From CAWINX01 sp963837585 (GTDB taxonomy: Bacteria > Actinomycetota > Thermoleophilia > Solirubrobacterales > 70-9): a stretch of DNA of 64,000 bases. Numbering within the stretch: position 1 is the first letter of the stretch; every line of letters begins with the position of its first letter. The notes under the pieces are model-generated. The model saw nothing but the letters and a program-made list of their open reading frames with translations, was not told where the DNA came from and made no database searches. Both the position numbers and the translations under genes were made by a program. The stretch covers positions 1,062,119-1,126,118 of the forward strand of contig CAWINX010000003.1 in the NCBI GenBank assembly GCA_963837585.1, read 5' to 3'. This document shows, one piece after another, positions 63,044-64,000 of this stretch.

Positions 63044-64000
63044 TGCGCGGGCGCGGCGACCGGCTCGCGGCTGCGCTCGCCGAGCGCGAGCTGGACCTGA
63101 TGCTGGTCACCGATCTGGTCAACGTCCGCTACCTGACCGGGTTCACCGGCACCAACGGCGCCTGCGTCTGCGGCCCTGACGCCCGCGTCTTCCTCACCGA
63201 CTTCCGCTACACCGAGCGCGCCGCCGCGGAGGTCGAGGGCTGGGAGGCGGTGACCGTCAGCGGCGACTGGCTCGCGGGCATCGCCGAGCGGCTCGACGGG
63301 CGGGTCGGCTTCGAGGACGACCAGATGTCGGTGCGCGACCCGCGAGCGCCTCGGCGGAGAAACTGGCCGACGGGGTCGAGCTGGTCGGCGCGGGGGGGAC
63401 GGTCGAGGGGCTTCGCCGGGTCAAGGACGCCGACGAGCTGTCCTCGATCGCCGCCGCGGCCGAGCTGGCCGACGACGTCTGGCGCTGGAGCCTCGAGCGC
63501 GGCCTTGCGCGGGCGGACCGAGCGCGAGGTCGCCCGGGCCGCCGAGGCGCGGATGCGCGAGCTCGGCGCCGACCCGTCCTTCCCGGCGATCGTCGCCGCC
63601 GGCCCCAACGGCGCCCTCCCGCACGCCGAGCCCGGCGAGCGCGTGATCGACGGCGGCGAACTGGTCGTCTTCGACATGGGCGCCCAGCTCGACGGCTACT
63701 GCTCCGACGGCACCCGCACCTTCGCCGTCGGTGAGCCGGGCGAGCGCGCCCGCGAGGTCTACGAGGTGGTCCGCGCGGCCCAGGCAGCGGCCCTGGAGGC
63801 GGTGGTCGCCGGCGCCTCGGGCGAGGCGGTCGACGGGGTCGCGCGCAAGGTGATCGAGGACGCCGGCTACGGCGAGCGCTTCGGCCACGGGCTGGGGCAC
63901 GGGGTGGGCCTCGAGGTCCACGAGGCGCCGCGCGTCTCGCAGCGCTCCGAGGACGTGCTCGAGGCGGGGGAGGTGGTGACGATCGAGCCCGGTGTCTACC
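63043..64000 (+). CDS. Xaa-Pro aminopeptidase/M24 peptidase (partial, frame breaks)
   Basis: Runs off the window end. N-domain: LAAALAERELDLMLVTDLVN, VRYLTGFTGTNGACVCGPDA. After shifts near 63345 and 63510 the pita-bread domain follows: FPAIVAAGPNGALPHAEPGE, VVFDMGAQLDGYCSDGTRTF (two metal Asp), GYGERFGHGLGHGVGLEVHE (metal His), VVTIEPGVY (metal Glu). Removes residues before proline; in actinobacteria it usually precedes efp. ATG 63043 overlaps the aroQ stop as TGATG. Confidence 0.9.
   Translation, partial: MRGRGDRLAAALAERELDLMLVTDLVNVRYLTGFTGTNGACVCGPDARVFLTDFRYTERAAAEVEGWEAVTVSGDWLAGIAERLDGRVGFEDDQMSVRDPRAPRRRNWPTGSSWSARGGRSRGFAGSRTPTSCPRSPPRPSWPTTSGAGASSAALRGRTEREVARAAEARMRELGADPSFPAIVAAGPNGALPHAEPGERVIDGGELVVFDMGAQLDGYCSDGTRTFAVGEPGERAREVYEVVRAAQAAALEAVVAGASGEAVDGVARKVIEDAGYGERFGHGLGHGVGLEVHEAPRVSQRSEDVLEAGEVVTIEPGVY

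Overview
The window is about 70% G+C, densely packed with genes, and uses GTG and TTG starts freely. Its gene content points to an actinobacterium, most likely of the class Thermoleophilia (Solirubrobacterales-like): an aroE-aroC-aroKB-aroQ block after alaS-ruvX-mltG, a membrane H+-pyrophosphatase, a Rex regulator, and a Gram-positive type LexA box in front of uvrA. The lineage is inferred from protein style and gene order, not from an rRNA gene.

Layout. 1-3.7 kb: tail of an MMPL/RND exporter, an NTF2-like protein, and uvrA with a readable promoter and SOS box. 3.6-6.1 kb: a ROK sugar kinase with a tiny coupled membrane protein, an uncharacterised gene, a hexapeptide acyltransferase, and DUF378. 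6.2-9.1 kb (minus): pantothenate operon, Rossmann/DUF2520-panC-panD-panB. 9.1-17.7 kb (plus): fmdB, family 4 uracil-DNA glycosylase, the t6A genes tsaE, tsaB and tsaD with rimI, a glutaredoxin, rex, a GCS2-type ligase and hppA. 18.2-25.7 kb: an FMN-dependent oxidase, two APC permeases with universal-stress-like tails, two TrkA/RCK proteins and an FAD reductase. 25.8-26.5 kb: tRNA-Gln followed by a decayed HTH-HNH gene with a near-perfect SOS box. 26.6-38.8 kb: lipoprotein, heterodimeric ABC exporter, exported GH92 mannosidase, GT39 and GtrA membrane proteins, GAP family, DUF480, and MBL and VOC enzymes. 39.3-40.7 kb: hisH-hisF. 40.7-45.8 kb: lower-G+C accessory stretch with a nucleotidyltransferase/HEPN pair, a HigB-HigA-like pair, a PD-(D/E)XK-like protein, broken genes, and an excisionase fragment running into tRNA-Met, with ltaE lying inside the stretch. 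46-64 kb: M29 aminopeptidase, glutamate formimidoyltransferase, hisS, aspS, a candidate 6S RNA, a broken DUF559 gene, IscU-like/mnmA, alaS, ruvX, mltG, the shikimate genes and a truncated M24 peptidase.

How the genes work together. Three pathway blocks are clear: pantothenate synthesis (panC, panD, panB, and perhaps a DUF2520 ketopantoate reductase), tRNA modification and charging (tsaBDE, mnmA, hisS, aspS, alaS), and the shikimate pathway (aroB/K, aroQ, aroE, aroC). The APC-USP permeases and RCK proteins look like a cation or solute uptake module.

Caution. About 30 single-base frame breaks interrupt otherwise well-conserved genes, including hisS, aspS, mnmA, tsaB and aroE. They look like assembly indels rather than true pseudogenes, and the CDS coordinates below are given as the reconstructed gene. 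The most unusual items are the possible IscU-like/MnmA fusion, palindromic DNA inserted in frame in an ABC transporter gene and in alaS, the 6S RNA next to aspS, and the SOS-boxed relic beside tRNA-Gln.
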